Assembly (NCBI RefSeq): GCF_000741645.1
Contig: NZ_JGZD01000009.1
Location: 496,001 to 560,000 of the forward strand
DNA from: Bifidobacterium minimum
GTDB taxonomy: Bacteria > Actinomycetota > Actinomycetes > Actinomycetales > Bifidobacteriaceae
Direction: 5' to 3'
DNA length: 64,000 nucleotides
Shown here: in pieces, positions 1 through 9,636 of the stretch
How the letters are laid out: each line of letters opens with the position of its first letter
Numbering within the stretch: position 1 is the first letter of the stretch
Program-made: the position numbers and the translations under genes
The notes under the pieces: model-generated
Told to the model about the DNA's origin: nothing
The model's input: the letters and a program-made list of their open reading frames with translations, nothing else
Database searches by the model: none

Positions 1-2447
1 TGGTGGATGCCACCCCCGAGCCCCAGAAGAACGGCAAAACCATCAACTGGTGCCATGTCGATGTGGGTGACCGATACAACGCCGTCGATGAATCCGGGCG
101 CAAGGTGCCACGAGGAATCGTGTGCGGGGCGCCCAACATGGCCGCCGGCGAGAAGGTCGTCGTCACGCTTCCCGGTGCCGTCCTGCCGGGGGATTTCCGA
201 ATCGAGCCGCGCAGGACCTATGGCCACGTCTCGGACGGCATGTGCGCGTCCGAGCGTGAGCTGGGACTGGGCGACAACCACGACGGCATCATTCTGCTCG
301 ATCACTACGGGCTGCCTTCGCATGAGGCGGAGTCGCTCAAACCGGGCGATGACGTGATGGGGCTTCTCCATCTCGACCAGCCGATCCTCGAGATCAACAT
401 CACGCCCGACCGTGGGTACGCCTTCTCCTACCGCGGCGTATGCAGGGAATACCATCATTCGACGGGAGCCGCGTTCTCCGATCCCGTCGATCGGCTCAAC
501 AAAAGCGTTCCGCAGGCGGCGGATCCGGCGACGGCCGAGGTCGAGGTCGAGATCGAGGACGGCAACCCCATCCACGGCGTCGCAGGCTGCAGCCGCTACT
601 ACGCGAGGACGGTCAGAGGATTCGACCCCGGGGCGTCCACGCCCCAGTGGATGCGGCGCAGGCTCATCCGCGCGGGGATCCGTCCGATCTCGCTGGCCGT
701 GGACGTGACGAACTACGTGATGATGGACCTGGGCCAGCCGATGCACGCCTACGACCTCGACAAGGTCGAGGGTCCCATCGTGGTTCGCCGCGCCCTTGAG
801 GGCGAGAGCCTGACGACCCTTGACGGCAAAACCCATGAGCTGAGCGTCGAGGATCTTCTCATCACCGACTCGCCCCAGGGAAACCGTGGATTGCGAATCC
901 TCGGACTCGCCGGGGTGATGGGCGGTCTCTACGGGGAGGTGACCGCGGATACCCGCAACGTGCTTCTTGAGGCTGCGTGCTTTGACCAGGTGTCGGTGGC
1001 CCGTTCCGCCAGAAGGCATAAGACCCCATCCGAGGCATCGCGACGCTTCGAGCGGGGCGTGGATCCGCGGATCCAGCCGGCCGCCGCGCAGATGGCCGCG
1101 GAGCTTCTGTCGAGGTATGGGGAGGGCAATCCTTCGGAGCATCCCACCGATGTGGACCATACGACCCGGCGTCGTCCCATCGCCTTCCGCGCGTCCGAGG
1201 TGTCTCGCCTGACGGGTCTCGACACCGATGTCAATCGCATCAGCGACATCCTCACGGATATCGGATGCACCGTGGCCGGCGGCGGAAACGGGGAGTTCTC
1301 CGTGTCCGCCCCCAGCTGGAGGCCGGACCTCAACGAGGCGTGCGATCTCGTCGAGGAGGTCGCGAGGCTCGTCGGCTACGACGAGATTCCGGTGACGGTT
1401 CCCCCGGCGCCCGTCCATGGAGCCGTCGGACTCACGTCGGACCAGCGTCGGCGGCGCGAGGTCGCCGATGAGCTGGCGCAGTTCTCCATGACGGAATCCC
1501 TGAGCTATCCGTTCGTTGGCCCCGAGGATTTCTCCGCGTTCCGGTGGAGCGTGGATGAGCTGGGACCCGTCAGCGTCGAGATCGCGAATCCCCTGGCGGG
1601 GGATCGTCCCTATCTGCGGCGGATGATCCTTCCCACGCTGGCCCAGACCGTGCAGCGGAATCGTCGGCGTGGCATCGACGACGTGGCGTTGTATGAGGTC
1701 GGTCACGTGTACCTGTGGGATCCGCAGGCGCCCGCCATCCCCGCGCTCCCCGGCGGAACGAGGCCCAGCGACGAGCAGCTCGCGGCGCTGGACGCCGGTC
1801 TTCCCGACCAGCCGATGCATGTGTCCGGCATATTCACCGGCATGGCCGTCGACTCGGGGTGGCTGGGCGACAAGCGTCCCGTGGATTGGACCGATGCAGT
1901 GGAGGCCGTCCAGCGCGTGTGCGCGCGTCTCGGCGCCGGAGCGCGTCTTGACCAGCCTCGGTATGGCGACGTTCCCGCGCAGTGGCATCCCGGTCGGTTC
2001 GCGTTCGTCGTCCTCGACGGGGTCCGGGTGGGAATGGTCGGCGAGCTTCATCCCCATGTCGATGAGGCTTTGGGCTTTCCCGAACATTCCGCCGCCTTCG
2101 AGCTCGATCTCACCGCGTTGTTCGCCCGGCTCGACGACAGGCCCGTTCAGGCCCGTCCGATCTCGACCTATCCTCCCGTCAAGCAGGATCTGGCCTTCAC
2201 CGTTCCCGACTCCGTCTCCGCGGCGCGTCTGACGGATGCCATCCGCGAGGCGGCTGGTGATGAGCTGGAGGATATCGAGTTGTTCGATGTGTTCACGGGC
2301 GGGCAGCTTCCGGAGGGGTTCACCTCGCTGGCGTTCTCCGTCACGTTCCGCGCGATGGACAGAACGCTGACCTCAGACGACAGCGAGCGCATCAGGGCCG
2401 AGATCGTCACGGCCGCGCGGTCCCTGGGAGCCAGTCTCAGGGCATGA
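1..2447 (+). CDS. pheT: Phenylalanine--tRNA ligase beta subunit, 5'-truncated by window edge
   Basis: Beta chain of the alpha2beta2 enzyme that charges tRNA-Phe. The reading frame is open from the first base and has no true start, so roughly the first 50 residues (before the tRNA-binding EMAP-like domain is complete) lie outside the window; 814 residues remain of a usual ~870. Seen in order: end of the OB/EMAP domain, the B3/B4 editing domain (VTNYVMMDLGQPMHAYDLDK near residue 235), the B5 domain (near 395-460), the catalytic-like core, and a C-terminal ferredoxin-fold anticodon-binding domain (YPPVKQDLAFTVPD near 720). Its ATG/TGA overlap with the next ORF (2444-2447) suggests cotranscription. 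pheS should lie just upstream. Confidence 0.97.
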   Translation, partial: VDATPEPQKNGKTINWCHVDVGDRYNAVDESGRKVPRGIVCGAPNMAAGEKVVVTLPGAVLPGDFRIEPRRTYGHVSDGMCASERELGLGDNHDGIILLDHYGLPSHEAESLKPGDDVMGLLHLDQPILEINITPDRGYAFSYRGVCREYHHSTGAAFSDPVDRLNKSVPQAADPATAEVEVEIEDGNPIHGVAGCSRYYARTVRGFDPGASTPQWMRRRLIRAGIRPISLAVDVTNYVMMDLGQPMHAYDLDKVEGPIVVRRALEGESLTTLDGKTHELSVEDLLITDSPQGNRGLRILGLAGVMGGLYGEVTADTRNVLLEAACFDQVSVARSARRHKTPSEASRRFERGVDPRIQPAAAQMAAELLSRYGEGNPSEHPTDVDHTTRRRPIAFRASEVSRLTGLDTDVNRISDILTDIGCTVAGGGNGEFSVSAPSWRPDLNEACDLVEEVARLVGYDEIPVTVPPAPVHGAVGLTSDQRRRREVADELAQFSMTESLSYPFVGPEDFSAFRWSVDELGPVSVEIANPLAGDRPYLRRMILPTLAQTVQRNRRRGIDDVALYEVGHVYLWDPQAPAIPALPGGTRPSDEQLAALDAGLPDQPMHVSGIFTGMAVDSGWLGDKRPVDWTDAVEAVQRVCARLGAGARLDQPRYGDVPAQWHPGRFAFVVLDGVRVGMVGELHPHVDEALGFPEHSAAFELDLTALFARLDDRPVQARPISTYPPVKQDLAFTVPDSVSAARLTDAIREAAGDELEDIELFDVFTGGQLPEGFTSLAFSVTFRAMDRTLTSDDSERIRAEIVTAARSLGASLRA

Positions 2448-3163
2448 TCCGCGACCGCATCGGCGGTCGTGGGAAGGGGCGGATGGATATGGCGATGCAT
2501 GACGGGAGCGACTCCCGGACGTCCCGTGATCCGCATGACGGCGGGCGGGACCAGTCCGATGACGGTTCGGACGGTTCCCGGCCGCTCTCGTCGCAGGACG
2601 AGGGGAGGCCTTCGTCGCGAGGCGGGCGGAAGCCCGAGTACGGCCAGATCCGTGTTCCCAAGTACGGGGCCTCCGCCGCATCGTTCCCGGAATCCTATGA
2701 TCCCTATATCTATGGCGCTCCGCAGAAGGAGGGGGATGACGGCGATGGCGGGAAACCGCCGGCTGGATCTTCCGCGCCGACGACGCCGCGTGACGGGAAC
2801 CCGGAGACGAACCCAGGTGCGCCCGGTGCCGGTCGCGTCGATCCGTCCGACCCTTCGCGGAACCCCCTGTACGGGCAATGGGATGTCTTCGGACCCACGT
2901 CTCTGGTTCTGGCGCTGCTTGGCCTTCCCATCCTCCCCACGGTGATGGGGCTTCTGTGCATGTGGCGCACGAGAAGGTTCCATATGCGAGGTTTTGGGTG
3001 GGGGCTGGCGGCCGTCATCGTCAACGTCCTCACGCTCGTCGTGGACATCTGGCTCGTCCGTCAGGGAGTTACCGCCGACCAGCTGTGGAGCATGGTGATG
3101 GGGGGAACCATGCCGGGTTCGGGTTCGGGTTCCGGTTCGGGATCGGATTCCGTGTCGGCCTGA
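2444..3163 (+). CDS. Hypothetical two-helix membrane protein with disordered N-terminus
   Basis: 239 residues, function not recognised. Residues 1-140 are polar and low-complexity (D/S/R/G/P-rich, with SYDPYIYGAP resembling the Tyr-rich linkers that precede DUF4190-type membrane domains). Two hydrophobic segments follow at about 150-173 and 183-205, separated by a short basic loop (MWRTRRFHMRG). The last 15 residues are a Gly-Ser repeat encoded by a ggttcg microsatellite (3115-3145). The start overlaps the pheT stop (ATGA), so it is probably translationally coupled to pheT. The gene sits just upstream of argC, but the argC promoter lies between them, so it need not belong to arginine synthesis. 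Confidence 0.75.
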   Translation: MIRDRIGGRGKGRMDMAMHDGSDSRTSRDPHDGGRDQSDDGSDGSRPLSSQDEGRPSSRGGRKPEYGQIRVPKYGASAASFPESYDPYIYGAPQKEGDDGDGGKPPAGSSAPTTPRDGNPETNPGAPGAGRVDPSDPSRNPLYGQWDVFGPTSLVLALLGLPILPTVMGLLCMWRTRRFHMRGFGWGLAAVIVNVLTLVVDIWLVRQGVTADQLWSMVMGGTMPGSGSGSGSGSDSVSA

Positions 3164-3217
3164 AGACGATCCGTCGCGCATGTGATGGCCGGGGCATGCG
3201 GTCATGACGACACGCCG

Positions 3218-3246
3218 TTGCATATGTATACGCATGTCTGTATATT
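3218..3246 (+). promoter_or_regulatory. Promoter of argC operon
   Basis: TTGCAT (3218-3223), a 17-nt spacer, then TATATT (3241-3246), 52 nt before the argC start. This is the best sigma-70-like promoter in the window and stands in an AT-rich pocket of an otherwise GC-rich region. It has the same arrangement as the argG promoter (ATGCAT-17-TATTAT). Confidence 0.75.
3219..3234 (+). promoter_or_regulatory. Candidate ArgR operator (ARG box) of argC
   Basis: TGCATATGTATACGCA is an imperfect palindrome (12 of 16 positions symmetric) that overlaps the -35 element and spacer of the argC promoter. It resembles the perfect palindrome at 9573-9586 before argG. A repressor bound here would block RNA polymerase, as expected for ArgR with arginine. 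The assignment rests on position and on the match between the two sites. Confidence 0.55.
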
Positions 3247-3298
3247 ATGTGTCCATTGGTAGGCAGAGCGGTGATCGTCGAATGGGGGAGGGCTAAAC

Positions 3299-4393
3299 AT
3301 GTCGGTGCTATCCGTTGCGGTGGCCGGGGCGACGGGATATGCGGGCGGTGAGGCCCTGAGGATTCTCGCGCGGCATCCGGATTTCGCCGTCACATGCGTG
3401 ACCGGGCATTCCTCGGTCGGAGAGCGTCTGGGATCCTTTCTTCCGCATATCCCCCAATACGCCGACCTCCGTGTTCAGGACACGACGGCGGATGTGCTGC
3501 GGGATCATGACGTCGTCATCATGGCCCTTCCGCACGGGGCCTCCGGCACGCTGGCCGACGACATCGGCGATGGGCCCATCATGGTTGATCTTGGGGCCGA
3601 CCACAGGCTGCAGACGCGGTCCGCGTGGGAGGACTTCTATGGGGGTCCCTATCATCCGGCGTGGGCGTATGGGATGCCCGAGCTGATCCTGGGGTCGAAT
3701 GCGGACGGAACGATCAGACGCGGCCGCGACGAGCTGCGCGGGGCGCATAGGATCGCGGGTCCCGGGTGCAACGTGACCGCCGTGACACTGGCGATTCAGC
3801 CTGCCGTCCATGATGGACTCATCGATGAGCGAGGAATCGTGGCTGATCTGGTCGTGGGCTACTCCGGCGCGGGTAAAAGCCTTAAAAGAACGGGATTGCT
3901 GGCGGCCGAGGCGTTGGGGTCCGCGGTCCCCTACGGCGTGGGTGGAACTCACCGACACATTCCGGAGATCCAGCAGAACCTCGCCCACGCCGCGGGTCTG
4001 GCGGCCGAGGAATCGGCGAGGTTCCCGGTGTCGTTCACACCCGTTCTCGCGCCTATGTCCCGTGGCATTCTCGCCGTGGTCTCGGCGCCGTTGAGCGCCG
4101 AGGCGATGGCGGCCAGCGACGCGCAGATCCGGGAATCGTGGGAACGCGCCTATGCCGGGCAGTCGTTCATGGTCCTTCTCGATCCCGGGACCATGCCCGC
4201 AACGGCCAACGTGATCGGCTCGAACGCGGCGCACATCCAGGTGGCCGTGGACCGTCGAGCGGGACGGCTGATCGCCATGTCGGCGATCGACAATCTGACC
4301 CGGGGCACGGCCGGTCAGGCCGTGCAGTCCCTTAACATCGCTCTGGGCCTCCCCGAGGACCAGGGCCTGACGACGATAGGAGTGGCGCCATGA
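3299..4393 (+). CDS. argC: N-acetyl-gamma-glutamyl-phosphate reductase
   Basis: Third step of arginine synthesis: NADPH-dependent reduction of N-acetylglutamyl phosphate to the semialdehyde. 364 residues. The N-terminal Rossmann domain starts with VAVAGATGYAGGEALR (glycine loop), and the catalytic cysteine is C157 in AGPGCNVTA, followed by the family's GYSGAGKS and GGTHRHIPEI segments. The start at 3299 follows GGGGGAGGG. The stop overlaps argJ by 4 nt (ATGA at 4390), typical of tight coupling in the argCJBDFR operon. Confidence 0.97.
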   Translation: MSVLSVAVAGATGYAGGEALRILARHPDFAVTCVTGHSSVGERLGSFLPHIPQYADLRVQDTTADVLRDHDVVIMALPHGASGTLADDIGDGPIMVDLGADHRLQTRSAWEDFYGGPYHPAWAYGMPELILGSNADGTIRRGRDELRGAHRIAGPGCNVTAVTLAIQPAVHDGLIDERGIVADLVVGYSGAGKSLKRTGLLAAEALGSAVPYGVGGTHRHIPEIQQNLAHAAGLAAEESARFPVSFTPVLAPMSRGILAVVSAPLSAEAMAASDAQIRESWERAYAGQSFMVLLDPGTMPATANVIGSNAAHIQVAVDRRAGRLIAMSAIDNLTRGTAGQAVQSLNIALGLPEDQGLTTIGVAP

Positions 4394-5559
4394 GCGTGAC
4401 GTTTGCACAGGGTTTTTCGGCGGCTGGTGTCGTGGCGGGAATATCCTCCGTCCCCGGTAAGCGCGACGTGGCCGTTGTGGTCAACGATGGCCCGCGTGAT
4501 GCCGCCGCGGGTGTGTTCACGTCAAACCGTTTCTGCGCGGCCCCCGTGCAGTGGTCGCGTGGGGTGGTCCGCGACGGTCATGCTGTGGCGGTCGTGCTCA
4601 ACTCAGGTGGCGCCAACGCCTGCACGGGTCCCGAAGGGCTTGGCCAGTCCAAGGCGACCGCCGAGCGTCTGGCCCAGCGGCTTGGCGTGGATTCGGATCA
4701 GGTCGCCGTATGCTCGACGGGATTGATCGGTGAGCTTCTGCCTTTGGACAGGGTCCTCTCCGGCGTCGACGCGGCGTATGCCCGACTGGGCAGTGACGAC
4801 GGATCGGGGCTTGACGCCGCGCATGCGATCATGACGACGGACAAGACGCCGAAAACGGTCCGCATCCAGGGCGATGGCTACCGTCTGGGGGGCATGGTCA
4901 AGGGGTCGGGGATGATCGCACCCCAGCTGGCGACGATGCTGTGCGTGATCACCACCGATGCCGTCGTGTCCTCCGATGATCTTCGGTCGGCCCTGGAATC
5001 CGCGGTCGACCGCTCCTTCAACAGGATCGACGTGGATGGCTGCATGTCCACCAATGACACGGTTCTCCTTCTTGCGTCCGGTGCATCCGGCGTCGAGCCC
5101 GACCTGGACGAGTTCCGTGGGAACGTCGCCGCCGCATGCGGGTCGTTGGCGCGCCAGATCGTCGGCGACGGCGAGGGGTCGAGCCATGACGTGCGGATCA
5201 TGGTCACCGGCGCCGAAAGCGAGGAATCCGCTTTGGTCTGCGCCAGAGCGGTCGCCGCGTCCAACCTCCTCAAATGCGCGATCTACGGCAACGACCCGAA
5301 TTGGGGCCGTGTGGTCAGCTCGTTGGGAACCGTCCCCGTCTCGCAGGCCAGATTCTCGCCCGCCGATGTGACGGTCGACATCAATGGGGTGCGTGTGTGT
5401 GACGGCGGCAAGCCTGGCAGGGACCGCTCGGAGGTCGACATGACCCCCCGGGAGGTCCATATCGACATCGATCTTCATGTGGGCGCGTCTGAGGCGACCG
5501 TGTGGACCGATGATCTGACCCTGGACTATGTGCATATCAACGCCGACTATGAGAGCTGA
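4390..5559 (+). CDS. argJ: Bifunctional glutamate N-acetyltransferase / ornithine acetyltransferase
   Basis: Recycles the acetyl group from N-acetylornithine to glutamate, and in bifunctional versions also makes N-acetylglutamate from acetyl-CoA. 389 residues. The self-cleavage site is intact: KGSGMIAP at 171-178 followed by ATML, with T182 the expected nucleophile that becomes the beta-chain N-terminus. The C-terminal [13 protein letters not shown] motif is present. No argA is seen in the window, which fits a cyclic pathway with ArgJ as the acetyl recycler. Overlaps argC by 4 nt. Confidence 0.97.
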   Translation: MSVTFAQGFSAAGVVAGISSVPGKRDVAVVVNDGPRDAAAGVFTSNRFCAAPVQWSRGVVRDGHAVAVVLNSGGANACTGPEGLGQSKATAERLAQRLGVDSDQVAVCSTGLIGELLPLDRVLSGVDAAYARLGSDDGSGLDAAHAIMTTDKTPKTVRIQGDGYRLGGMVKGSGMIAPQLATMLCVITTDAVVSSDDLRSALESAVDRSFNRIDVDGCMSTNDTVLLLASGASGVEPDLDEFRGNVAAACGSLARQIVGDGEGSSHDVRIMVTGAESEESALVCARAVAASNLLKCAIYGNDPNWGRVVSSLGTVPVSQARFSPADVTVDINGVRVCDGGKPGRDRSEVDMTPREVHIDIDLHVGASEATVWTDDLTLDYVHINADYES

Positions 5560-5600
5560 CCGGTTATGGCCCGGATGCGGGCCGAAGGGAAGGAATCGTC

Positions 5601-6557
5601 ATGACTGACCCACTGCGGGGTCCGGGCTTCCACTTCGATGTCCACAACGATTTGAGGGCCGACCAGAAGGCCGAGGTCCTCATCGAGGCGCTTCCATGGC
5701 TGGAGGAGTTTGCCGGGCAGCGCATCGTCGTCAAATACGGCGGCAACGCCATGGTCGACGAGCACCTCAAGAAGTGCTTCGCCGAGGACATGGTGTTTTT
5801 AAGGCAGGTCGGCATACATCCCGTCGTCGTCCATGGCGGGGGGCCGCAGATATCCCATATGCTCAAGGCCCTGGGCATCAAGTCGGAGTTCAAGGGTGGA
5901 CTGCGTGTAACCTCCCCGGAGGCCATGGACGTGGTGCGCATGGTCCTCACCGGCAAGGTCTCCAGGGAGCTGGTGGGACTGATCAATTCGCACGGCCCCT
6001 TCGCCGTGGGACTGTCCGGCGAGGACGGGGGGCTGTTCTCCGCCATGCAGAGACGGCCGCTTATCGATGGTCAGGCCACGGACATCGGTCTGGTCGGTGA
6101 CGTGGTGAGCGTGGATGCGTCGGGGGTCGAGGACCTCATCGCCGCGGGGAGGATTCCCGTCGTCTCGTCGGTGGCTCCTAACGAGGAGGACGCCACGGAG
6201 GTCCTCAACGTCAATGCCGATTCCGCGGCGGCCGCCCTGGCCTCCGCTCTGGGTGCGAGGAAGCTGGTCATCCTCACCGATGTCGACGGCCTGTACGCGA
6301 ACTGGCCGGATAGGGATTCGCTGATAGGACATGTGGGCGTCGACAGTCTGCGCGACATGCTCCCGGAACTGGAGTCGGGGATGAGGCCCAAGATGGAGGC
6401 GTGCGTGCGCGCTCTGGACGGTGGCGTGCCGCAGGCGCATATCATCGATGGGCGTCAGCCGCATTCGATCCTCAATGAGATCTTCACGCAAAACGGAATC
6501 GGCACGATGGTGGTTCCCGGGGATGGACTGGAAATGAGGAGCTCCTATGGGGAATGA
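5601..6557 (+). CDS. argB: Acetylglutamate kinase
   Basis: Phosphorylates N-acetylglutamate, the usual arginine-inhibited step. 318 residues of the amino-acid kinase fold: [10 protein letters not shown] (lysine and phosphate loop), [10 protein letters not shown], and the ATP-site segment [15 protein letters not shown]. About 36 residues, predicted helical, precede the kinase core; arginine-sensitive hexameric family members carry such an N-terminal helix, so feedback inhibition is inferred. Start ATG follows GGAAGGAAT (5586-5596). The 3' end overlaps the longest possible argD reading frame, but not the preferred argD start. Confidence 0.96.
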   Translation: MTDPLRGPGFHFDVHNDLRADQKAEVLIEALPWLEEFAGQRIVVKYGGNAMVDEHLKKCFAEDMVFLRQVGIHPVVVHGGGPQISHMLKALGIKSEFKGGLRVTSPEAMDVVRMVLTGKVSRELVGLINSHGPFAVGLSGEDGGLFSAMQRRPLIDGQATDIGLVGDVVSVDASGVEDLIAAGRIPVVSSVAPNEEDATEVLNVNADSAAAALASALGARKLVILTDVDGLYANWPDRDSLIGHVGVDSLRDMLPELESGMRPKMEACVRALDGGVPQAHIIDGRQPHSILNEIFTQNGIGTMVVPGDGLEMRSSYGE

Positions 6558-6564
6558 GCTGGGC

Positions 6565-6603
6565 AAGAAAACGTTTGAGAAGAAAACGTTTGAGAAGAAA
6601 ACG
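6565..6603 (+). repeat. 15-bp tandem repeat between argB and argD
   Basis: AAGAAAACGTTTGAG occurs twice head to tail (6565-6579, 6580-6594), with a third partial copy to 6603. It would encode KKTFE KKTFE KKT if translated, but lies upstream of the better argD start at 6619 and is therefore probably leader sequence. Confidence 0.85.
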
Positions 6604-6618
6604 ACGGAGGATGAGACG

Positions 6619-7935
6619 ATGGGGAAGGACGCGACGATCGGCATGGAGGCGCGGGCGGATGCCACGCCGCTGGGTCCTGAGGACGCGCGCTGGCTCGGGG
6701 AGTATTCGCACGTCCATATGAACGTTTTCGGTACCCCCCTGAGGGTGATGGACCATGGCGAGGGTACGCGCGTCTGGGACGTCGACGGGAAGTCCTATCT
6801 GGATTTTCTTGGAGGCATCGCGGTCAATTCGCTGGGGTACGCGCATCCCCGTTGGGTGGCCGCCGTCGCCGAGCAGGCCGCGAAGGTCGCCCACACCAGC
6901 AACTACTTCGCTACCGAGCCGCAGATCCGATTGGCGCGGAAGCTGGTGTCCATCGCAGGAGCGCCGAGCGGTTCGCACGTCTACTTCGGCAATTCGGGCG
7001 CCGAAGGCAACGAGGCCGCGATCAAGCTCGCCAGACTGTATGGGCGCACCATGATGGAGGGCCGTGAGATCACGCCCCGGTCCGTTCCGCGGATACTCGC
7101 GCTGACCCACGGCTTCCACGGGCGCACCCTCGGAGCTCTGAGCGCAACATGGAAGCCCTCGATCCGGGAGCCCTTCGAGCCGCTGGTCCCCGGCGTCGAA
7201 TTCGTCGAATCCGGGGACATCGCGGCCATGCGCAGAGCCTTCGACGGCTCCGGTGACGATGGTCGTGGCCCGGTGGCGGCGGTTATCATGGAGCTGATCC
7301 AGGGGGAGGCGGGCGTCCGTCCCCTTGATCCGGGGTACGTTCGTGCCGTGAGAGATCTCTGCGACGAGCGCAGGGCGTTGATGATCGTCGACGAGGTGCA
7401 GACGGGGATAGGGCGGACCGGACGCTGGTTCGCCTTCCAGCGTGAGGATCTGTCAGGTGGTGCCGTCCCCGATGTCGTCACATTCGCCAAAGGAGTGGCA
7501 GGGGGGTTCCCCATGGGTGGAATGATCGCCTTCGGACAGGAGCTGTCGGACCTTTTCACGCCGGGTTCTCATGGATCGACGTTCGCGGGTAACCCGCTGG
7601 CCGCCGCCGCCGCCGTGACGACGCTGGACGTCATCGAGCATGACGGTCTGGTGGAGAACGCCGAATCCCGTGGTCGGCAGTTGAGGGACATGATGGTCCA
7701 CTGCGGCAACCCCCTGGTCGTGGGCGTGCGGGGCAGGGGACTGCTGGACGCCGTGCAGCTGTCCCATCCCTGCGCCCATGCCGCCATGGAGTGGGCGCTG
7801 GACAGGGGCCTCATCGTCAACGCCGTCGCCCCGGACGCCCTGAGGCTGGCCCCGCCGCTGATCGTCAGCGGGGACGACGTCGAGGAGGCGGTCGCGATAC
7901 TATCGGGTATTCCCGTTGATCTGGAGGACGACTGA
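6619..7935 (+). CDS. argD: Acetylornithine aminotransferase
   Basis: PLP-dependent class III aminotransferase that converts N-acetylglutamate semialdehyde to N-acetylornithine. The start at 6619 is chosen because GGAGG (6606-6610) sits 8 nt upstream; an in-frame ATG at 6547 would add 24 lysine-rich residues from a tandem repeat. The product is 438 residues. Visible motifs are FGNSGAEGNEAAIKLAR (phosphate site), VDEVQTGIGRTG (aspartate contacting the PLP nitrogen), TFAKGVAGGFPMGG (Schiff-base lysine) and GSTFAGNPLA. Its N-terminus, even from 6619, is somewhat longer than in many ArgD proteins. Confidence 0.95.
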   Translation: MGKDATIGMEARADATPLGPEDARWLGEYSHVHMNVFGTPLRVMDHGEGTRVWDVDGKSYLDFLGGIAVNSLGYAHPRWVAAVAEQAAKVAHTSNYFATEPQIRLARKLVSIAGAPSGSHVYFGNSGAEGNEAAIKLARLYGRTMMEGREITPRSVPRILALTHGFHGRTLGALSATWKPSIREPFEPLVPGVEFVESGDIAAMRRAFDGSGDDGRGPVAAVIMELIQGEAGVRPLDPGYVRAVRDLCDERRALMIVDEVQTGIGRTGRWFAFQREDLSGGAVPDVVTFAKGVAGGFPMGGMIAFGQELSDLFTPGSHGSTFAGNPLAAAAAVTTLDVIEHDGLVENAESRGRQLRDMMVHCGNPLVVGVRGRGLLDAVQLSHPCAHAAMEWALDRGLIVNAVAPDALRLAPPLIVSGDDVEEAVAILSGIPVDLEDD

Positions 7936-8038
7936 CCATCACGGTCGGATCGGAGGGCCGGATGGGAGAGAACGATCCGTATGGAGACGGTCATCCGTAC
8001 GGAGGGCAATCGATGGACCGATGCGTAAGGAGACCACA

Positions 8039-9004
8039 ATGAGCGGTGAGCTTCGCCATATGCTGCGCGATGACGATGTCAGCCACGACGAGCAGCGGCA
8101 GATTCTCGAGTTGGGGATGAGGTTCCGTGGGAACCGCTTCCACCATCGCCCCTTCGGGGGGCCCCAGGCCGTTGCCGTCATCTTCGACAAGCCCAGCACG
8201 CGCACGCGTTCGAGTTTCTCGATCGGGGTCGCGGAGCTGGGTGGATATCCGCTGGTGATTGACAAATCCGGCTCCCAGCTGGGAAGGGGCGAACCGGTCG
8301 CCGACACGGCAAGGGTGCTTACCAGAATGGCCTCCGGGATCGTATGGAGGACGTTCGGGCAGGACAGGGTCGAGGAGATGGCCGCCAACGCCACCGTGCC
8401 GGTGGTCAACGCCCTGACGGACGAGTTCCACCCCTGCCAGGTGCTGGCGGATTTCCTGACGCTCGCCCAGTTCCGCGGGGGGGTGGACGCCTTGTCGGGC
8501 ATGTCCATCGCCTATGTCGGCGACTCGTCCAACAACATGGCCAACTCCTATCTGCTTGCCGGTGCCACCGCGGGCATGGACGTTCGGGTGGCGGGGCCGA
8601 ATGGGTTCCTTCCGGATCCGTCGATCGTCGCAGACGCCCGGCGCATCGCCGAGACGACCGGGGGATCGGTGCTCGTCACGACGGATCCCGAGGAGGCCGT
8701 TTCGGGAGTGGACTGCGTGTTCACGGACACATGGGTATCCATGGGCGAGGAGGGCGAGTACGAGATCCGGTCGAAGCCCTTCTGGGATTATCAGGTCAAC
8801 GACCGCCTGATGTCATACGCCAAGGACGATGCGCTCTTCCAGCACTGCCTTCCCGCGTATCGAGGCAAGGAGGTCACGTCGTCCGTGATCGATGGGCCTC
8901 GGTCGGTGGTATGGGATGAGGCGGAGAACCGTCTGCATGCGCAGAAGGCCCTGCTCACCTGGCTGATCGGCAGACAACGCGGCGACGATTCCCTGCTGGT
9001 ATGA
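8039..9004 (+). CDS. argF: Ornithine carbamoyltransferase
   Basis: Makes citrulline from ornithine and carbamoyl phosphate. 321 residues, normal for the family. The carbamoyl-phosphate motif STRTRSSFS lies near residue 49-57, HPCQ ([11 protein letters not shown]) near 128, and the C-terminal HCLPAYRG motif carries the ornithine-site cysteine. The start ATG 8039 follows AAGGAGACCACA; longer in-frame extensions upstream (from 7916) lack a ribosome binding site. The 103-bp gap after argD holds only degenerate direct repeats (ATCCGTAtGGAG / ATCCGTAcGGAG) and no separate promoter was recognised. Confidence 0.97.
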   Translation: MSGELRHMLRDDDVSHDEQRQILELGMRFRGNRFHHRPFGGPQAVAVIFDKPSTRTRSSFSIGVAELGGYPLVIDKSGSQLGRGEPVADTARVLTRMASGIVWRTFGQDRVEEMAANATVPVVNALTDEFHPCQVLADFLTLAQFRGGVDALSGMSIAYVGDSSNNMANSYLLAGATAGMDVRVAGPNGFLPDPSIVADARRIAETTGGSVLVTTDPEEAVSGVDCVFTDTWVSMGEEGEYEIRSKPFWDYQVNDRLMSYAKDDALFQHCLPAYRGKEVTSSVIDGPRSVVWDEAENRLHAQKALLTWLIGRQRGDDSLLV

Positions 9005-9014
9005 GGTGGTTCCG

Positions 9015-9563
9015 ATGACGACGCCCATGCACCGTCCCGCTACGCGCGCGGCGCGGTTGAGTGCCATCGAACAGGCGCTTCTGTCGTGGACCATCACGTC
9101 CCAGTCCCAGCTTGCCGATGTTCTGTCCCGTCAGGGGATCGATGTGACGCAGGCTACGCTGAGCCGCGATCTGGATGAGATCAATGCCACGAAGACGCGG
9201 CTCTCCGATGGAACCATCGCCTATGCCGTCGCTCCGCATCCGATGGCGGATGGCGTCGAGGACCGTATGCGCAGGATCGAGCAGCAGATGTCCCGCGTCA
9301 TATCGGGTCTGGTGACGTCCGTCGCGTCCGCGCGCAATCTGGTGGTCATCCACACGCCTTCCGGCGCGGCTCAGTATGTGGCGAGCGTCATCGATGGAAA
9401 CCCCATGGAGGGGATACTGGGAACGATCGCCGGAGACGACACGGTCATGATGGTGTGCGCCGACGACGATGAGGCGGCCCGTCGCGTCAAGTGGCTGGTG
9501 GACGTCGCGTCCGGGACGGCGTCGGACGGCGATGAGGACACGCCGACGACCGAGAATGCGTAA
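9015..9563 (+). CDS. argR: Arginine repressor
   Basis: Hexameric arginine-responsive regulator of the arg genes. 182 residues from ATG 9015, preceded by GAGGTGG at 9004-9009; a GTG at 9006 is less well placed. The N-terminal winged helix is seen in [20 protein letters not shown] followed by [14 protein letters not shown]. The C-terminal arginine-binding and oligomerisation domain contains [12 protein letters not shown], whose paired acidic residues bind the arginine guanidinium in the family. It directly follows argF and would control the two promoters with palindromes at 3219 and 9573. Confidence 0.96.
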   Translation: MTTPMHRPATRAARLSAIEQALLSWTITSQSQLADVLSRQGIDVTQATLSRDLDEINATKTRLSDGTIAYAVAPHPMADGVEDRMRRIEQQMSRVISGLVTSVASARNLVVIHTPSGAAQYVASVIDGNPMEGILGTIAGDDTVMMVCADDDEAARRVKWLVDVASGTASDGDEDTPTTENA

Positions 9564-9571
9564 GTATGAGA

Positions 9572-9600
9572 ATGCATAAGTATGCAGGTATCTGTATTAT
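9572..9600 (+). promoter_or_regulatory. Promoter of argGH
   Basis: ATGCAT (9572-9577), a 17-nt spacer, then TATTAT (9595-9600), 36 nt before the argG start. Its spacer shares 11 of 17 positions with that of the argC promoter and ends in the same TCTG before the -10 hexamer. It shows that argG is not simply the tail of the argCJBDFR transcript. Confidence 0.7.
9573..9586 (+). promoter_or_regulatory. Candidate ArgR operator (ARG box) of argG
   Basis: TGCATAAGTATGCA is a perfect palindrome (6-bp arms, 2-bp centre) that overlaps the -35 element. It lies between argR and argG, and a related imperfect palindrome overlaps the argC promoter in the same place. Binding by ArgR is inferred. Confidence 0.6.
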
Positions 9601-9636
9601 CTGAAGCCAGACTGGCAAGCGTGAGAAAGGGCAGCC

